From Haliclona indistincta (Eukaryota; Porifera; Demospongiae; Haplosclerida; Chalinidae): 64,000 bases of DNA. A program made the translations under genes and the position numbers. Under the pieces are notes generated by a model, which saw only the letters and a program-made list of their open reading frames with translations, was not told the origin of the DNA and ran no database searches. Location: the NCBI GenBank assembly GCA_964017065.1, contig OZ024787.1, positions 10,589,666 through 10,653,665 on the forward strand, given 5' to 3'. Each line of letters starts with the position of its first letter. The first letter of the stretch is position 1. Shown here in pieces: positions 47,472-64,000 of the stretch.

Positions 47472-49795
47472 ATGGTGCTCATCAAGGCTGCTTTCAACCG
47501 AGAGGTCCGCAGATTAGCGGTTGCATCTGACAGGCTTGTCCCCGTTTCGTCGACTCCCATTTCGTCGACTACCGATTCGTCGACTAATTAATTAATTGAC
47601 CACGCCTGCTGTGCGGCCACGATTAATTGCCTGCTGTCAGATCATGCTCTGTTTGTTCTGTTGCTGTCAATTTGGCGTCCCTAGCGACTATGCATGATGC
47701 TGTTTGTACTGTTGCTGTCAATTTGGCGTCATGACCGAAGTAACACTGCCATGACCGAAGTAACACTGCAACAGCTAGCAGCAGGTGGAGCAATCCGAAG
47801 GAGGAGCAGATTCTACAGGGTCAAGGACAAATGCCTCAAGAGAGTGAAAGACAAGTTCGTGGCTGGCACTTACACTCTAGAGGAATACATCGAGCAAGTC
47901 AGCAAATGGATGGGATTTTTGTGAGTTGCGTTGACATTGTGTACCCCTGCATGGGCTTTTCCATCTCCCCAGTTTATCATCTCTGAAATCTAGCCCATTA
48001 TTGCATTCACCTCTAGCTTCGCTTATTCTGCATGAGCTTTCGCTTATTAATTTTCATTTCCCCTTTCCTAATAATAGCAATAATAGCAAAATAGCACTGG
48101 GTCATGTAGTAAAGACAATAACTACAATTATTCCTACCCTTATCCTAGCCTTTGCTTATCTCTTACTCTGAGCCTTCGTTTTCATATCCCCTTCAATACC
48201 CTTATCCTAGCCTTTGCTTATCTCTTACTCTCAGCCTTTGTTTTCATTTCCCCTTCTATACCTCTAACTCTACCCTTTGCGTATTCTTAACAACTGTTTC
48301 CCTGACCCTTCCCTGTTTGTTTCCTTTTTGTCTAAGCTGGTGTATGTTTGTTTTTTTTCTCCAGAAATCTGGTTTTTCCCTTGGATGGTATGGGCACAGC
48401 AATACCTCTTTGTGCCCCCAGCTTATCTCTCTCAACTAAACTTTCTTTCTATCCCTTTCTTTCTATCTCTTTTAAACGTCTCACTAGCATTAGCATGTAG
48501 CATTAGCATTCTATCTCCAGCATTAGCATGTAGCATTAGCAAGTGCATATTCTTTTGTTGTTACTTAGCAGTTAGCATAAATTTGAATAAACTTTGAAAA
48601 ACAATTACTGCAAAAAAAAACATTATTAACAAAAAATTTATTATTATCAATAATACATACTCCATTTCTTGTGGTAACTGTAAGTTAGTGGGGAGAGAGA
48701 GCTTTTGATCGTTGTGTGTGACTGTGTGCTAATGCTGTGCGGGGGAACTATCGCTCTGAGTTTGTTGCACTACCAGAGAGCTTTCCAATTGTTTCGTGGA
48801 GGCAGTTGGCACAAGAGGCAGTTGTCGCTGTGAGTTTCCTGGCCTACCAGAGAGCTTTAGGTCGTGGCTACAGCACTGCTAGCTGCGCGCGCCGCACAAC
48901 GAGTAACGCGCAATAACGACCTATGAATAATTAATTAGTCGACGAATCGGGAGTCGACGAAATGGGAGTCGACGAAACGGGTGTAAATCATCTGACATCC
49001 CTTACGCCGAGCTCGTGCAGAAGCTACTCACAACGTTCCCTGGCCTCGCCGACACCAAGGAGAGTGCCGTGCGCCTCTACTACAAGGACGTTGATGGCGA
49101 CCAGGTCTGCTTCGGGTCAAACGAAGAGCTCCGAACAGCCTTTGAATGCGTTGGACAGGACAACACGCTGCGCGTACTGATCGGCGTGGAGGAACAGCAA
49201 GAGGCTGCTCCGGCAGGACCGGCACACGTCCTCCTATTCGACACAGATGATCTCTTTGATCACTCTCCATTCAGCCATGGGCATGGTCTGTCCTCTCTGT
49301 TTGGTTCTCGTCATCCCTTCAGTCCATTTGGTGGTTTCTTCCGCCGGAGAGCAAGCACTTCGTGAGAGAGAAGAGCACCTGAGACAGCAGCGACTGTATG
49401 AGGAGAAAGTACGCAGAGCTGAGCTGGAGCGAAGAAAGGCTCTAGTGGAGAAGATTAAACAAGTGAGAGAACAGAAGATGAAGCAGTTGGCTGAGGCACG
49501 AAGAAAGTCCCAAGAAGTGAGCACTACAGCTGCACCCAAGTCACTAGTGCCTGAGTTCCCTCCTGGATGGTCCGTCAGTCCATTTGGAAACTGGGAACCA
49601 GTGGTGCAAGAGTGCCCTCACTTCACTCAGTGGACCTGGGGACCCTATGGCTACCATGCTACCTTCAGCAGCTCAGAGGAAGCTGAGAAGAAAGAAGAGG
49701 TGGAGAAGAAAGAAGAGGTGGAGAAGAAAGAGGAGAAAATGGATGACCAGCCTCAGGGAGATGCTCCAGCAGCAGCCACTGCTACAGAGGAGTGA
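47472..49795 (+). pseudogene. PB1-domain protein gene, disrupted
   Basis: The start ATG is at 47472. The first residues (MVLIKAAFNREVRRLAVASD) hold the basic Lys of a PB1 domain. The reading is interrupted at 47532 by a 1.46-kb element and resumes in the same frame after the element's target duplication (from 48998): IPYAELVQKLLTTFPG, then the acidic OPCA loop YYKDVDGDQVCFGSNEEL. After GGFFRRRA the frame ends in a stop at 49363-49365, while a coiled-coil continuation (REREEHLRQQ ... LVEKIKQVREQ) reads in the next frame to a Glu/Lys-rich end at 49795. A one-base change near 49345-49355 separates the frames. PB1 domains pair in scaffolds such as p62 and aPKC; the full family here is not recognised. 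Insertion plus frameshift suggest a null allele, though either could be an assembly or haplotype effect. Confidence 0.7.
47533..48988. mobile_element. 1.46-kb inverted-repeat element inside PB1 exon
   Basis: The flanks are identical 9-bp copies of CATCTGACA (47524-47532 and 48989-48997). The ends carry about 50-bp inverted repeats beginning cccgtttcgtcgactcccat, built from three related GTCGAC units (47541-47593 and 48928-48981) with one mismatch. The extreme 8 bases on each side are less matched. The interior has a local tandem duplication (about 47650-47770), one 76-codon ORF with a basic region and a long C/T-rich stretch; no transposase seen. A 9-bp duplication with long inverted repeats fits a Mutator-like non-autonomous element. 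Confidence 0.88.
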
Positions 49796-50263
49796 TCGAC
49801 TGTCATTGAACCATCCTTATTCAGTTTGTGTATTCCATGCTGTTTGATTATTGATCTTTTGCTGTAATGCAAAATAAAAACATGACTTGTTTTAGATTGA
49901 AAATTGTTGGTTTAGTTCGTGCCAGACTTACGAAACAGGATCAGATCACAATGACCACAAGTCCTTCATGTGACTGACTTAAAAAGCAACCATTCAACAG
50001 ACTGATAAGTCAGACTCTACAAAAGCTATAGCTATGACTTTTGAACTGAGTATAGAATGTGTTATACACATGTTTGTACATGTCCAAAGGCTGCGCACAA
50101 GGCTGCACTCAAGTGCTTCACGATTCTAGCTGATGTTAGCTACTCCACGTGTTAGAGAGAAACTCCTGCAATTATGTACTTCGGATTAACTCTCTCTGAG
50201 CTGATTATTTTTCAGACAGCTCGTGGCGGGAAGACTGGCTACTCGGAAGCTAGACTATGGAAG
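49796..50263. other. Intergenic between PB1 gene and FANCM
   Basis: An aataaa signal near 49871 probably ends the PB1 gene transcript. No ORF is supported. An upstream in-frame ATG (50174) exists for FANCM but lies before an acceptor-like ttatttttcag, so it is less likely as the start. Confidence 0.5.
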
Positions 50264-63810
<13,547 letters not shown>

Positions 63811-64000
63811 GTGAGCTGTGTGTGACTTGCAACATGCATCCACATGTACATTGTAGCTTGCTTGTCATCTAGTGGGTGAATTTGGCGGGAAATAGGATCT
63901 TCAATCCTTCACTTGAAATTTCATTTTACTGAAATATTTTTCTTTTACTGGTCAAATAAAATTTGTTGTTAGGTTCCAAAATTAGTAACTTTTCTTTAAA

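Noticed and set aside
47533..48988. The PB1 insertion acting as an intron
   Set aside because: No GT/GC donor and AG acceptor at the duplicated edges that would restore the frame.
50174..50263. Upstream ATG as FANCM start
   Set aside because: The conserved N-terminus (MSKQVTLFRAWG) starts at 50264, and an acceptor-like sequence lies between the two ATGs.

Overview
The window is animal nuclear DNA, most likely from a demosponge with a compact genome (Amphimedon-like; this is inferred from style, not from a database match). It is AT-rich, most introns in the genes are small (54-58 nt in several), a FANCM orthologue sits at the right end, and there are many short inverted-repeat transposons, LINE pieces and long microsatellites. 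No bacterial or organellar features are seen.

Positions 1 to about 44,660 form a decayed tandem array of three 16-17 kb repeat units. Full units carry, in order: an orphan cluster of cytoplasmic-tail exons, a small secreted ORF (F), receptor gene A, receptor gene E, receptor gene C, a CAG-rich minisatellite, and an ML-domain lipid-binding gene. Unit 1 (1-17.6 kb) holds F1 (broken), A1, a stub of E1, the intact minus-strand receptor B, a decayed C1 and ML1. Unit 2 (17.6-33.2 kb) holds a tail cluster, F2, A2, a frameshifted E2, an intact C2 and ML2. Unit 3 (33.2-44.7 kb) holds a tail cluster, F3, A3 with a LINE in its first intron, the intact E3, a reverse-transcriptase element running into a 200-N gap, and a fragment of another E copy. 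A, B, C and E share one architecture: a signal peptide, one or two copies of a divergent ectodomain built around a F-x-C-x-G-x-I core, in most members a Ser/Thr-rich stalk, one membrane segment, and a tail assembled from tyrosine-bearing exons. In A, B and C those exons are all bounded by phase-2 introns. Each tail module carries variants of Y-x-x-V/I, then Y-x-x-Q, then N-V-C/S-Y. This looks like a sponge multigene family of tyrosine-signalling surface receptors, possibly for immunity or self-recognition. I know of no described family that matches it, and it is the main discovery candidate here.

From 44.9 kb to the end the DNA is single copy: a minus-strand POT/SLC15-like transporter; a PB1-domain gene whose first coding stretch is split by a 1.46-kb inverted-repeat element with a 9-bp target duplication and which also has a downstream frameshift; and FANCM (50.3 kb to beyond the window), with twelve visible exons from the helicase to the ERCC4-like domain. 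Intron 3 of FANCM (5.3 kb) contains a complete opposite-strand gene for a beta-trefoil plus aerolysin-type pore-forming protein, a tRNA-derived SINE and two MITE-like inverted repeats.

Exon boundaries were placed by reading splice signals, phases and paralogue comparison by eye; no transcript evidence was available.
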